DNA of 21,344 nt from Anaerolineales bacterium (GCA_027026295.1 JALVOR010000013.1:1-21344); one strand, 5' to 3'; counted from the stretch's first letter, positions 1 to 9,535 are shown. Made by a program: numbers and translations. Notes: generated by a model not told the origin, from the letters alone.

Positions 1-1
1 C

Positions 2-409
2 CCGAGAACTGCCGCGTCACCCACAGCGGTGGCCTCACCCACGCTGCTGTCTCCGCCCACGCCGCCTTCCCAAAGCCACCTCGCCGCCGCCCTGCAAGAG
101 AACCCCGTTTTGGCCGTGCAAAACGGCACCGACACCCCCCGCCTCGCCTGCCGCACCGCCCGCCTGCTGCAACAGTGGGGTTTCACCCAGGTCACACCCG
201 GCAACGCCGACGAAAACGCCTCCCAAACCCTGCTGCTGGAATACACCGCCAGGCCCCACACCCTCGCGCTCCTCAAAGACGTTTTCGGCGTCACCGACGA
301 CCGCGTGCGCTACTTCTCTGCAGCCAGCCCGCCTGCCGACATCGTCATCATCCTGGGCGAGGATTGGGCGGACAGCGGCCAGGTAAGCGCCATCGGCTGC
401 GAAAATTAG
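2..409 (+). CDS. LytR_C-domain protein, C-terminal part (5' end outside window)
   Basis: The frame is open from the first bases of the window, so the gene very likely begins upstream. A GTG at 29 is possible but has no ribosome binding site. The visible protein opens with a Pro/Ser/Thr/Ala-rich linker. A compact domain of about 95 residues follows, with the landmarks of the LytR/CpsA/Psr C-terminal domain (LytR_C): VQNGT near the domain start, an ACRTARLLQQWGF helix, a GNAD turn, and DIVIILGEDW near the end. In that family the domain sits outside the membrane, often behind a transmembrane or LytR-type catalytic domain, and is linked to cell-envelope polymers. The catalytic part cannot be seen here. 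Only 9 bases separate its TAG stop from recD2, so the two are probably cotranscribed. The domain call is fairly sure; the whole-protein function is unknown. Confidence 0.7.
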   Translation, partial: PRTAASPTAVASPTLLSPPTPPSQSHLAAALQENPVLAVQNGTDTPRLACRTARLLQQWGFTQVTPGNADENASQTLLLEYTARPHTLALLKDVFGVTDDRVRYFSAASPPADIVIILGEDWADSGQVSAIGCEN

Positions 410-418
410 ACCAATCTC

Positions 419-2617
419 ATGGACGTGCTCACCGGTACCGTCGAGCGCATCACCTACTACAACGCCGAAAACGGCTATACCGTGCTGCGCCTGCGCCCCA
501 GCCGCCCAATTGCGGGCATGGGGCGCGACGGCCTGATTACCGTGGTGGGCAACCTGCCCGAAGTTTCACCGGGGGAACACCTTGAACTGACCGGACGCTG
601 GAAAACCCACAGCCAATATGGGCGGCAATTCGCCGCCGAAACCTGCCGCCAGACCTTGCCCGCCAGCGCCGAGGGCATCCGCCGTTACCTGGGCTCGGGG
701 CTGGTGCGGGGCATCGGGCCGGGCATGGCAAAGCGCATCGTGGATGTTTTCGGCGCGCAAACGCTGGAAATCCTCGACCGCGCCCCCCACCGCCTGCTGG
801 AAGTCCCCGGCATCGGCCCCAAGCGCGCCGCCCGCCTGCGGGAAGCCTGGGAAGCCCAAAAACACATCCGCCACATCATGCTCTTTTTGCACGAGCACGG
901 CATCACCACCGGGCTGGCCGTCAAAATCTACAAAACCTACGGCGACGACGCGCTGGAAGTCGTCCGCAACGACCCCTACCGCCTGGCCGCCGACATCCAC
1001 GGCGTGGGCTTCAAAACCGCCGACAAGGTGGCCCGCGCCCTCGGCCTGCCCGAAGACCACCCCTCGCGCCTGCAGGCCGGGCTGGTGTATGCCCTCAACA
1101 AAGCCGCCGAAGACGGCCACACCTTCCTGCCCCGCGAGGCGCTGCTGGCGCAGGCGGCGGAACTCCTCGGCCAGCCCGCCGAAGCGTTAGCAGCCCCCCT
1201 CGCGGCGCTGGAAGCCGACGGGCGGGTGGTGGTGGAAAACGTGCCACTGCCGCAGGTGCGGCTGGCGGGCAAAGGCGGCGTGGCCGAAGCGCAAGCGCCT
1301 TACCTCACCACGGGCGTCTTCCTGCCCGCCTTCCACACCGCCGAAACCGGCATCGCCGAGCGCCTGAAAGCCCTGCTGGAAGCCCCCAGCCGCCTGCCCC
1401 GCGGCGCGCTGCCTTCCCTGCCCCCCGAACTGACTGCCACCCAGGCGCGCGCCGTGCAAACTGCCCTCACCCGCGCCGTGACCGTGCTCACCGGCGGGCC
1501 GGGCACGGGCAAAACCACCACCGTGCGCGCGCTGATTGCCGTGCTGGAAGCCCGCCGCGTGCGCTATGCCCTGGCCGCCCCCACCGGGCGCGCCGCCCAG
1601 CGCCTTGCCGAAGCCACCGACCGCGAAGCCGCCACCGTCCACCGCCTGCTGGCCTACAAGCCCGGCCAGGGCTTTGGCTACCACCTCGCCAACCCCCTGC
1701 CGGTGGAATTCCTGGTGGTGGACGAGGCTTCCATGCTGGACACCACCCTCACCTATCACCTGCTGGGGGCGTTGGCGCCGGGCACCCACCTGCTGCTGGT
1801 GGGCGATGTAGACCAACTGCCCTCGGTGGGCGCGGGTGATGTGCTGCGGGAAATCATTGCCTTCCCCGCGGTGGCTACCGTGCGGCTGGAAACCATCTTC
1901 CGGCAGGCGGCGGATTCCCTCATCATCACCAACGCCCACCGCATCAACCGCGGCGAAATGCCCGTCTTCCCCAAAAACGCCCGCGACTTCTTCCTTTTCC
2001 CCGCCCGCGACCCGCAGGAAGCCGCCGACTGGGTGGTAGAAGTCGTCACGAAGCGCATCCCGCGGCGGTTTGGCCTGCACGCCCCGCGGGAAATCCAGGT
2101 CATCGCCCCCATGTACCGCGGCCCGGCGGGGGTGCACGCGCTGAACGCCCGCCTGCAGGCCGCCCTCAACCCGCCCGCGGCGGGCAAAGCCGAGCGGGCG
2201 CTGTTCGGGCAGGTCTTCCGGGTGGGCGATTGGGTGATGCAAACCCAAAACAACTACGATTACGACGTCTTCAACGGCGACCTGGGCGAAATTGTGGCAT
2301 TAGATGGCGTGCAGCAGCGCTTAGTGGTGGATTTCGGCGGGCATCGGGTGGCTTACGACTGGAGCGAAGCCGACCAACTGGTGCTGGCTTATGCCATTTC
2401 GGTGCACAAGGCGCAGGGGGCAGAATTCCCTGCGGTGGTGGTGCCGATGGTCACGCAGCATTACATGATGCTGCAGCGTAACCTGCTCTATACCGCCGTG
2501 ACGCGGGCACAGCGCTTGTGCGTGCTGGTGGGGCAAAAGCGCGCCATCGCCCTGGCGGTAAAAAACACCAACGCCCGCCAGCGTTTTACCGCTTTGCGGC
2601 ATTTTCTGGCGCAGTAG
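419..2617 (+). CDS. recD2: RecD2-type SF1B DNA helicase
   Basis: This is a 5'-3' ATP-dependent DNA helicase of the RecD2 group, which works without RecBC. The 732 residues match the family length. An N-terminal OB-like segment (MDVLTGTVERITYYNAENGY) is followed by tandem helix-hairpin-helix elements around residues 95-145 (GSGLVRGIGPGMAKRI and EVPGIGPKRAARL). The helicase core has Walker A GGPGTGKTT at 359-367, Walker B VVDEAS around D435-E436, VGDVDQLPSVG at 461-471, and the C-terminal motifs YAISVHKAQG at 658-667 and LYTAVTRAQ. All key ATPase residues are present. The ATG at 419 has no recognisable Shine-Dalgarno sequence, and the upstream gene ends 9 bases before it, so translational coupling is likely. 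Established for the family: roles in replication-fork and DNA repair. Its use in this organism is inferred. Confidence 0.95.
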   Translation: MDVLTGTVERITYYNAENGYTVLRLRPSRPIAGMGRDGLITVVGNLPEVSPGEHLELTGRWKTHSQYGRQFAAETCRQTLPASAEGIRRYLGSGLVRGIGPGMAKRIVDVFGAQTLEILDRAPHRLLEVPGIGPKRAARLREAWEAQKHIRHIMLFLHEHGITTGLAVKIYKTYGDDALEVVRNDPYRLAADIHGVGFKTADKVARALGLPEDHPSRLQAGLVYALNKAAEDGHTFLPREALLAQAAELLGQPAEALAAPLAALEADGRVVVENVPLPQVRLAGKGGVAEAQAPYLTTGVFLPAFHTAETGIAERLKALLEAPSRLPRGALPSLPPELTATQARAVQTALTRAVTVLTGGPGTGKTTTVRALIAVLEARRVRYALAAPTGRAAQRLAEATDREAATVHRLLAYKPGQGFGYHLANPLPVEFLVVDEASMLDTTLTYHLLGALAPGTHLLLVGDVDQLPSVGAGDVLREIIAFPAVATVRLETIFRQAADSLIITNAHRINRGEMPVFPKNARDFFLFPARDPQEAADWVVEVVTKRIPRRFGLHAPREIQVIAPMYRGPAGVHALNARLQAALNPPAAGKAERALFGQVFRVGDWVMQTQNNYDYDVFNGDLGEIVALDGVQQRLVVDFGGHRVAYDWSEADQLVLAYAISVHKAQGAEFPAVVVPMVTQHYMMLQRNLLYTAVTRAQRLCVLVGQKRAIALAVKNTNARQRFTALRHFLAQ

Positions 2618-2778
2618 CCGTGCGAATCTGAAAAACCTGGCCGCGGATGAAAGCGGATAATCACAAATGCTCGCGGGTTTGTAGAACGCCAAGCCCGCCA
2701 AGACGGTGCCAAGGTCGCCAAGAAATGGAAGTGAACGGTGGGCTTTTTCGTAACTGCTCAGGCCCAACGAAGGAAAAC

Positions 2779-2813
2779 CACAGAGGGCACAGAAGTACCA
2801 CAGAAAACACAGA
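2779..2813 (+). repeat. Four CACAGA units at 9/11/9-base spacing
   Basis: CACAGA begins at 2779, 2788, 2799 and 2808, so the units recur about once per helical turn. The same pattern in inverse orientation (TCTGTG beginning at 4100, 4109 and 4120) lies on the other side of upp. Confidence 0.6.
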
Positions 2814-2871
2814 GGAGGCTGTACCGAATTGACAAATTCCTTTGTGATTGCTTAGCCTGAACCTGAGCAGT

Positions 2872-2962
2872 TGTCATTGCGAGCCGCCGAAGGCGGCGTG
2901 GCAATCCCCCACAAACCCACGGAGGAGATTGCTTCGCTCGCTGATGCTCGCTCGCAATGACA
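2872..2962. repeat. Short palindromic repeat with 13-bp perfect terminal inverted repeats
   Basis: TGTCATTGCGAGC at 2872-2884 pairs exactly with GCTCGCAATGACA at 2950-2962, enclosing about 65 bases that can fold further (GCCGCCGAAGGCGGC just inside the left end). The end sequence resembles the inner arms of the 178-bp elements (GTGTCATTGCGAGCC), so the two repeat types may be related. It would form a strong hairpin in either strand. Confidence 0.7.
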
Positions 2963-3015
2963 TCCCAGAGCGTCACCCTTTCTAAGCAGATGTACTGAGC
3001 AGTTACTTTTTTTCG

Positions 3016-3077
3016 TCCAATCTGTGCCCATCTGTGAAATCGGTGGATATTTTTCTGCGTAATCTGTGGTTTCTTTC
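3016..3077. repeat. Degenerate TCTGTG-rich intergenic repeat
   Basis: Several ATCTGTG units occur in a row (in CCAATCTGTG, CCATCTGTGAAATC and GTAATCTGTGG) just ahead of the upp ribosome binding site. It reads as a remnant of an interspersed repeat. It contains TAATCT, which could serve as a weak -10 for upp, but no matching -35 was seen. Confidence 0.4.
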
Positions 3078-3094
3078 CCCCCAGGAGGTTTGCG

Positions 3095-3721
3095 ATGGAC
3101 AATGTTTTCCCTTCCCGCCACCCTTTGGTAGCCCACAAACTGACCATCCTGCGCGACAAACACACTGCGCCCAAGGATTTTCGCGACCTGGTACGTGAAA
3201 TCGCCACGCTGCTGACCTACGAAGCCACCGCCGACCTGCCCACCCGCCCCGCCACAGTGGAAACCCCGCTTGCGCCTGCCCGCGGCATTGAGGTAGACGA
3301 CAAAATCGGGCTGGTGCCGATTTTGCGCGCCGGGCTGGGCATGGTGGAAGGCGTGTGGGCGCTGCTGCCCGCAGCGCAGGTGTGGCACATCGGCCTGTAC
3401 CGCGACGAGGAAACCCTGCGCCCGGTGGAATACTACAACAAACTCCCTGTGGAGCCGACCGTTTCCCTCTGCCTGGTGCTCGACCCCATGTTAGCCACCG
3501 GCGGCTCTGCCGTCGCCACGGTGGATATCCTCAAACGCTGGGGCGTGCGGCGCATCAAGTTCGTGGGCATCATCGGCGCGCCGGAGGGCATCGCACTGTT
3601 GCAGGAACATCACCCCGATGTGCCCATCCACCTTGCCGCCATCGACGAGCGGCTGAACGAAAACGGCTACATCCTGCCCGGCCTGGGCGATGCCGGCGAC
3701 CGGCAGTTTGGGACGGCATAA
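3095..3721 (+). CDS. upp: Uracil phosphoribosyltransferase
   Basis: It converts uracil and PRPP to UMP in pyrimidine salvage and is cytosolic. The 208-residue length is typical. Landmarks are [12 protein letters not shown] in the first half, [18 protein letters not shown] in the flexible hood, the PRPP-binding loop DPMLATGGS at residues 130-138, and the family C-terminus [13 protein letters not shown]. Every expected motif is intact. The ATG at 3095 follows CCAGGAGG at a good distance. The gene stands alone between repeat clusters, so its transcription presumably starts inside the repeat tract upstream. Confidence 0.96.
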   Translation: MDNVFPSRHPLVAHKLTILRDKHTAPKDFRDLVREIATLLTYEATADLPTRPATVETPLAPARGIEVDDKIGLVPILRAGLGMVEGVWALLPAAQVWHIGLYRDEETLRPVEYYNKLPVEPTVSLCLVLDPMLATGGSAVATVDILKRWGVRRIKFVGIIGAPEGIALLQEHHPDVPIHLAAIDERLNENGYILPGLGDAGDRQFGTA

Positions 3722-3817
3722 AGTCGTTGTGGGGTCGGGCAGCCGGATAGTCGGGCGGTCGCCTTCCCAAACGTAACTACTCGGCCTGCTTGCGATGGGA
3801 GCACGAAGGGGCACTTA
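3722..3817. other. Short gap between upp and first 178-bp element
   Basis: There is no gene and no clear terminator. The segment ends with TTA (3815-3817), the left copy of the 3-bp direct repeat flanking the element. Confidence 0.5.
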
Positions 3818-3995
3818 GACTCTATCCAAAAAATATCGTGATGGTGTCATTGCGAGCCCCCCCTCGCTGCGCTCGGCGCAGGCTCCGGGGCGAAGCAATC
3901 CCCTTTTTATCGGTCAGGAGACTGCTTCGGCGGGCTTCGTCATTGCTCAGCCCGCCTCGCAGTGACACATCTGCAAAGAATTTTCGGATAGGCTC
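3818..3995 (+). mobile_element. 178-bp MITE-like element, copy 1
   Basis: This is one of three near-identical 178-bp copies (others 9250-9427 and, inverted, 14346-14523). It is flanked by TTA at 3815-3817 and 3996-3998. The ends are imperfect inverted repeats: left GACTCTATCCAAAAAA, right (reverse complement) GAGCCTATCCGAAAA. Inside the ends, GTGTCATTGCGAG and CTCGCAGTGACAC also pair, so the whole unit can fold into a long hairpin with inner stems such as GGCGGGCT/AGCCCGCC. It has no coding capacity and must be moved by an enzyme encoded elsewhere. The end style and 3-bp TWA target recall IS5-family (IS1031-like) elements; that assignment is inference. Confidence 0.8.
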
Positions 3996-3998
3996 TTA

Positions 3999-4189
3999 AC
4001 GCAAAGTCGCAAAGAAGGCAAGGAGCGATGTCAATTTAGCATGGTGTTGCCTCGGTTTTCTACAAATTAACGAAGTAACGCTTCACGAATTGCCCCGTTT
4101 CTGTGTTCTCTGTGGCGCTTCTGTGCTTTCCTTGTTTTTTCAACCTGCGATTCCCCCTCATCAAGGCTAAACCGCTGCCCTCAAATGCA
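3999..4189. other. Repeat remnants between element copy 1 and the aconitase terminator
   Basis: There is no gene. CGCAAAG/GGCAAGG-type repeats lie near 4000-4027, an AACGAAGTAACG-type stretch near 4070-4095, and an inverted CACAGA array (TCTGTG at 4100, 4109, 4120). They mirror the repeat types upstream of upp. Confidence 0.5.
4100..4125 (-). repeat. Inverted CACAGA array
   Basis: TCTGTG begins at 4100, 4109 and 4120, giving the 9- and 11-base spacing of the array at 2779-2813 but in the opposite orientation. Confidence 0.5.
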
Positions 4190-4229
4190 AAATCCCCCTC
4201 TCTTCCCGTTTGGGAAAAGAGGGGGATTT
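4190..4229 (-). terminator. Strong bidirectional hairpin terminator after aconitase
   Basis: AAATCCCCCTCT-C-TTCCC (4190-4207) pairs with GGGAA-A-AGAGGGGGATTT (4212-4229). This is an 18-bp stem with one mismatch and a 4-base loop. It starts 23 bases past the aconitase stop and ends in T-rich sequence when read on the minus strand. It may also stop plus-strand transcription coming from the upp side. Confidence 0.85.
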
Positions 4230-4252
4230 GTCGTCACGGCAAGGCGTTCAGC

Positions 4253-6967
<2,715 letters not shown>

Positions 6968-7011
6968 CGGTCACTCCTTAGATAAAAATTTCCCACAGTG
7001 CGGGTTTTCAG

Positions 7012-7041
7012 TTGCCAAAGGGATACCTTTCAAATTATACT
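7012..7041 (+). promoter_or_regulatory. Sigma-70-type promoter for the racemase/CoA-transferase gene
   Basis: TTGCCA (7012-7017), an 18-base spacer and TATACT (7036-7041) lie 38 bases before the ATG at 7080. The -10 overlaps an opposing TATAAT on the minus strand. Confidence 0.6.
7034..7039 (-). promoter_or_regulatory. Minus-strand -10 element for acnA
   Basis: The minus strand reads a perfect TATAAT here, 66 bases before the acnA start codon. No good -35 is seen at 16-18 bases upstream. It overlaps the plus-strand TATACT by four bases, giving a face-to-face, symmetric -10 arrangement. Confidence 0.45.
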
Positions 7042-7079
7042 ACGACCACGCCTGTTACTTTCTCGGAAAGGGAGTTCCC

Positions 7080-8240
7080 ATGCCAACCCATGACAAACCG
7101 CTGGAAGGCATCCGCGTCGTCGACCTGAGCCGCCTGCTGCCCGGCCCGTACCTCACCCAACTGCTGGCCGACCTGGGCGCGGAGGTCATCAAGGTGGAAA
7201 CCCCGCGCGTCGGCGACTACGCCCGCATCGCGCCGCCGGAAATCGGCCTCGCGGGGCTGTTCCCCGCGGTGAACGCGGGCAAGAAAAGCCTTGCGGTCAA
7301 CCACCGCAAGCCCGAAGGCCGGGAAATCCTCTACCGGCTGGTGGCCGCGGCCGATGTGTTCGTGGAGGGCTTCCGCCCGGGCGCGGTGAAGCGCTGGGGG
7401 CTGGATTACGCAACCCTGCGGGAAATCAACCCGCGCTTGGTGTATCTCTCCCTTTCCGGCTACGGGCAGAGCGGCCCTTACCGCGACCGCGCCGGCCACG
7501 ACCTGAACTACCAGGCCATCGGCGGTTCGCTGGGGCTGAACGGCCTCGCGGGCGGGCCGCCGGTGCCGCCTTCCATTCCGTTGGCCGATTTGGGCGGGGC
7601 GACGTTTTCCGCCATCGCGGTGCTGGCCGCGCTCCTCGGCCGCGAGCGTACCGGCCAAGGCATGTATTTGGACATGGCCCTGGCCGACGCGGTGGTGGCG
7701 TGGATGGCGCCCCTCGCTGGCGGCCCGTACTTTGCCGAAGGCATCCGCCCCGAACGGGGCAAAATGCCCCTCGCGGGCGGGCTGCCGTGCTTCAACGTTT
7801 ACGAAACCGCGGACGGACGCTACGTGTCCCTCGCGCCCGTGGAGCCGCACCTGTGGGGCAACTTCTGCCGCGCGGTGGGGCACGAGGAATGGCAGCCCCG
7901 CCAGTGGGATGCCGACCTCATCCCCGAACTGCAGGCGCTTTTCCGCACCCGCACCTTGGCCGAATGGGTTGCCCTGGCCGACGCGGTGGATACCTGCCTG
8001 GAACCGGTGCTGGATTACGAAGAGACGCTGCAGCACCCGCAAATCCGCCACCGGGGCTTGGTGCTGGAAGACGAGGAAGGCCGCGCGGTGGGTATTGCTT
8101 CGCCCTTCCCGTTCGTGCCCCGCGGCGAGCGCCCGCCCGCGCCCGCCTTGGGCGAGCACAGCGCCGAGATTTTGCGCGGCTTGGGCTATGCAGATGAAGA
8201 AATCGCCGGGCTGGAAGCCCGCGACGTGATCAAAACCTGA
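7080..8240 (+). CDS. Family III CoA-transferase fold protein, probably an alpha-methylacyl-CoA racemase
   Basis: The 386-residue protein is a CaiB/BaiF (family III) fold member. It starts GIRVVDLSRLLPGPYLTQLLADLGAEVIKVE, the family's N-terminal signature. H140 (in AGHDLNY), D170 (in LADLGG) and E255 (in APVEPHLW) have the same spacing (30 and 85 residues) as the catalytic H126, D156 and E241 of Mycobacterium MCR. This favours an alpha-methylacyl-CoA racemase, which inverts the C2 methyl centre for branched-chain fatty acyl-CoA breakdown, over a CoA-transferase. The ATG at 7080 was chosen over in-frame codons up to 6906 because it follows AAGGGAG and the promoter, and the homologous region begins right after it; the longer frame would run into the acnA start. 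Substrate is unknown. Confidence 0.85.
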   Translation: MPTHDKPLEGIRVVDLSRLLPGPYLTQLLADLGAEVIKVETPRVGDYARIAPPEIGLAGLFPAVNAGKKSLAVNHRKPEGREILYRLVAAADVFVEGFRPGAVKRWGLDYATLREINPRLVYLSLSGYGQSGPYRDRAGHDLNYQAIGGSLGLNGLAGGPPVPPSIPLADLGGATFSAIAVLAALLGRERTGQGMYLDMALADAVVAWMAPLAGGPYFAEGIRPERGKMPLAGGLPCFNVYETADGRYVSLAPVEPHLWGNFCRAVGHEEWQPRQWDADLIPELQALFRTRTLAEWVALADAVDTCLEPVLDYEETLQHPQIRHRGLVLEDEEGRAVGIASPFPFVPRGERPPAPALGEHSAEILRGLGYADEEIAGLEARDVIKT

Positions 8241-8261
8241 TCGCCGCCCCATTGCGCGCTG

Positions 8262-8270
8262 TGCTACAAT
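8262..8270 (+). promoter_or_regulatory. Extended -10 promoter candidate for amrB
   Basis: TG-C-TACAAT (8262-8270) is an extended -10. There is no convincing -35. It would give a leader of about 130 bases before amrB. Confidence 0.4.
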
Positions 8271-8341
8271 TTAACTGCACGGCCTTGGGAAAACAGCCCG
8301 AGGATGGAGATAGATTTTTCGGGCACCGGGGCCGCGGGGAA

Positions 8342-8386
8342 GGCAACGCAGAGGCACAGCAAAATCTGCAACATTCTGTGGTTGCC
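8342..8386 (+). promoter_or_regulatory. Foldable 5' leader of amrB
   Basis: GGCAAC (8342-8347) pairs with GTTGCC (8381-8386), and CACAG (8355-8359) with CTGTG (8376-8380). GCAGA/TCTGC gives an alternative inner stem. CCTTG just after the stem can pair with the CAAGG that contains part of the ribosome binding site (AAGGAGG, 8393-8399). It could be a translational control structure or a degenerate repeat, because the GCAACGCAGAGGCACAG part resembles the interspersed repeats near upp. Confidence 0.3.
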
Positions 8387-8406
8387 TTGGGCAAGGAGGC
8401 GGGACG

Positions 8407-9249
8407 ATGAAAACAGCATTGGATGTTCGCCCCTCACCGATTGCCGGAAGGTGGTATCCGGGCGACCCGCAGCAGTTGACAGCAGAAGTCGACCGCTACA
8501 TCGCTGCCGCTCGCCCCAATTTACCGCCGCTGGAGGGCGAAGTCATCGGGCTGGTTGCCCCTCATGCCGGGCTACCCTATTCGGGGCCGGTGGCGGGCTA
8601 CGCTTTCGCTGCAGTGGAAGGAAAAACGCCCGACGTGGTCGCCGTGCTTTCCCCCATGCATCACCCTTACCCTTATCCCCTGCTTACCACCGCCCACGCC
8701 GCCTACGCCACCCCTTTGGGCGAAGTGCCCGTGGCCCGCGAGGCGCTGGATGCCTTCCAGCAGGCGTTGGGCGAGGAAATTGCTGCCGTTGCCAACGACC
8801 CCGAGCACTCGCTGGAAATTGAACTGCCCTTCCTGCAACGGGCATTGGGCAAGCCGTTCCGCCTGCTGCCGCTGATGATGCGCGATTACCGCCCCCAAGT
8901 ATGTCGCGCCGCGGGCGAGGCGCTGGCCAAGACGCTGGCAGGGCAAAACGCCCTCATCGTCGCCAGCAGCGACCTTTCCCACTATTACCCCGAAACCGTG
9001 GCGCGCCCGCTGGATGAAAACATGCTCGCCCGCATTGCTGCGATGGACCCGGAAGCCGTGCTCATTGCCGAAGCCGAAGGCGCCGGCTTTGCCTGCGGGG
9101 CAGGCCCTATTGCCGCCATGTTGTGGGCAGCCCAACGAATGGGCGCAAACAAGGCCGTGGTGCTGCGGCGAGCTTCCTCTGGCGACGTGTTGGGTGATTA
9201 CAGTTCGGTGGTGGGCTACGGCGCCGTTGCCGTGCTGCGGGCAGGCTAA
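8407..9249 (+). CDS. amrB: MEMO-family protein, AmmeMemoRadiSam system protein B
   Basis: The 280-residue MEMO homologue shows the family hallmarks: RWYPGDP near the start, APHAGLPYSG with H53, LSPMHHPY with H85/H86, EHSLEIELPFLQ, SSDLSHY with D189 and H192, CGAGPI with C230, and a C-terminal GDYSSVVGYGA. These include the His/Cys positions expected of the metal-binding pocket of MEMO proteins. In many prokaryotes it is linked to an AMMECR1 protein and a radical SAM enzyme; neither is in this window. The biochemical role of the bacterial protein is not settled. The ATG at 8407 follows AAGGAGG by 7 bases. The TAA stop (9247-9249) is also the left target repeat of a 178-bp element. Confidence 0.9.
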   Translation: MKTALDVRPSPIAGRWYPGDPQQLTAEVDRYIAAARPNLPPLEGEVIGLVAPHAGLPYSGPVAGYAFAAVEGKTPDVVAVLSPMHHPYPYPLLTTAHAAYATPLGEVPVAREALDAFQQALGEEIAAVANDPEHSLEIELPFLQRALGKPFRLLPLMMRDYRPQVCRAAGEALAKTLAGQNALIVASSDLSHYYPETVARPLDENMLARIAAMDPEAVLIAEAEGAGFACGAGPIAAMLWAAQRMGANKAVVLRRASSGDVLGDYSSVVGYGAVAVLRAG

Positions 9250-9427
9250 GCCTCTATCCGAAAAATACAGTGGTAGTGTCATTGCGAGCCCCCCTCGCTG
9301 CGCTCGGCGCAGGCTCCGGGGCGAAGCAATCCCCCTTTTTATCGGTCAGGAGACTGCTTCGGCGGGCTTCGTCATCGCTCAGCCCGCCTCGCAGTGACAC
9401 ATCTGCAAAGAATCTTCGGATAGGCTC
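9250..9427 (+). mobile_element. 178-bp MITE-like element, copy 2
   Basis: It has the same length and near-identical sequence as copies 1 and 3. It is flanked by TAA at 9247-9249 and 9428-9430; because the left end reads GCC here, the direct repeat could also be read as TAAGCC. The left TAA is the stop codon of amrB. The left end GCCTCTATCCGAAAAA and right end CTTCGGATAGGCTC pair imperfectly. With its long hairpin potential it would form the 3' end of the amrB transcript. Confidence 0.82.
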
Positions 9428-9467
9428 TAAGCCTTGGTAAAGAAAAACCGCTTGACGAAGCAACGAA

Positions 9468-9493
9468 TTGACGAGTTACGAAGCATGTATAAT
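9468..9493 (+). promoter_or_regulatory. Candidate promoter for the phosphoribosyltransferase gene
   Basis: A perfect TATAAT lies at 9488-9493, 42 bases before the ATG. TTGACG at 9468-9473 is only 14 bases upstream, shorter than ideal. The -10 is convincing; the -35 is doubtful. Confidence 0.45.
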
Positions 9494-9535
9494 TAGACGG
9501 GCACAGCCCACACCCTTTTTCAGGAGGAAATCACG

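Larger units (their letters stand above)
2750..3006. repeat. Segment bounded by a perfect 12-bp inverted repeat
   Basis: GTAACTGCTCAG at 2750-2761 is the exact reverse complement of CTGAGCAGTTAC at 2995-3006. A third partial copy (CTGAGCAGTT, 2863-2872) lies directly against the palindromic unit at 2872-2962. The segment encodes nothing recognisable. It may be a decayed or composite miniature element. Confidence 0.55.
2618..3094. other. Gene-free, repeat-rich tract between recD2 and upp
   Basis: No convincing coding region lies here. The tract is a patchwork of degenerate intergenic repeats: a GCCAAG-rich stretch (about 2689-2727), a CACAGA array (2779-2813), an inverted-repeat-bounded segment (2750-3006) enclosing a palindromic unit (2872-2962), and a TCTGTG-rich stretch (3016-3077). 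The AGGAGG ribosome binding site of upp is at the right edge. No clear terminator for recD2 was found. Confidence 0.7.

Noticed and set aside
1187..2248. Long minus-strand open frame (353 codons) opposite recD2
   Set aside because: It lies wholly within the helicase gene, has Gly/Gln/His-rich low-complexity composition and no ribosome binding site. It is a GC-driven shadow frame.
2779..2813. CRISPR-like array
   Set aside because: The CACAGA units are only 6 bases, 9-11 bases apart, with no spacer-sized intervals and no cas genes.
2758..3388. Minus-strand frames over the repeat tract upstream of upp
   Set aside because: They are built from interspersed repeats and antisense upp sequence.
9250..9427. 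Small protein encoded inside the 178-bp element
   Set aside because: Frames through the three copies differ because of homopolymer-length changes, so no protein is conserved. The conserved feature is the inverted-repeat structure.
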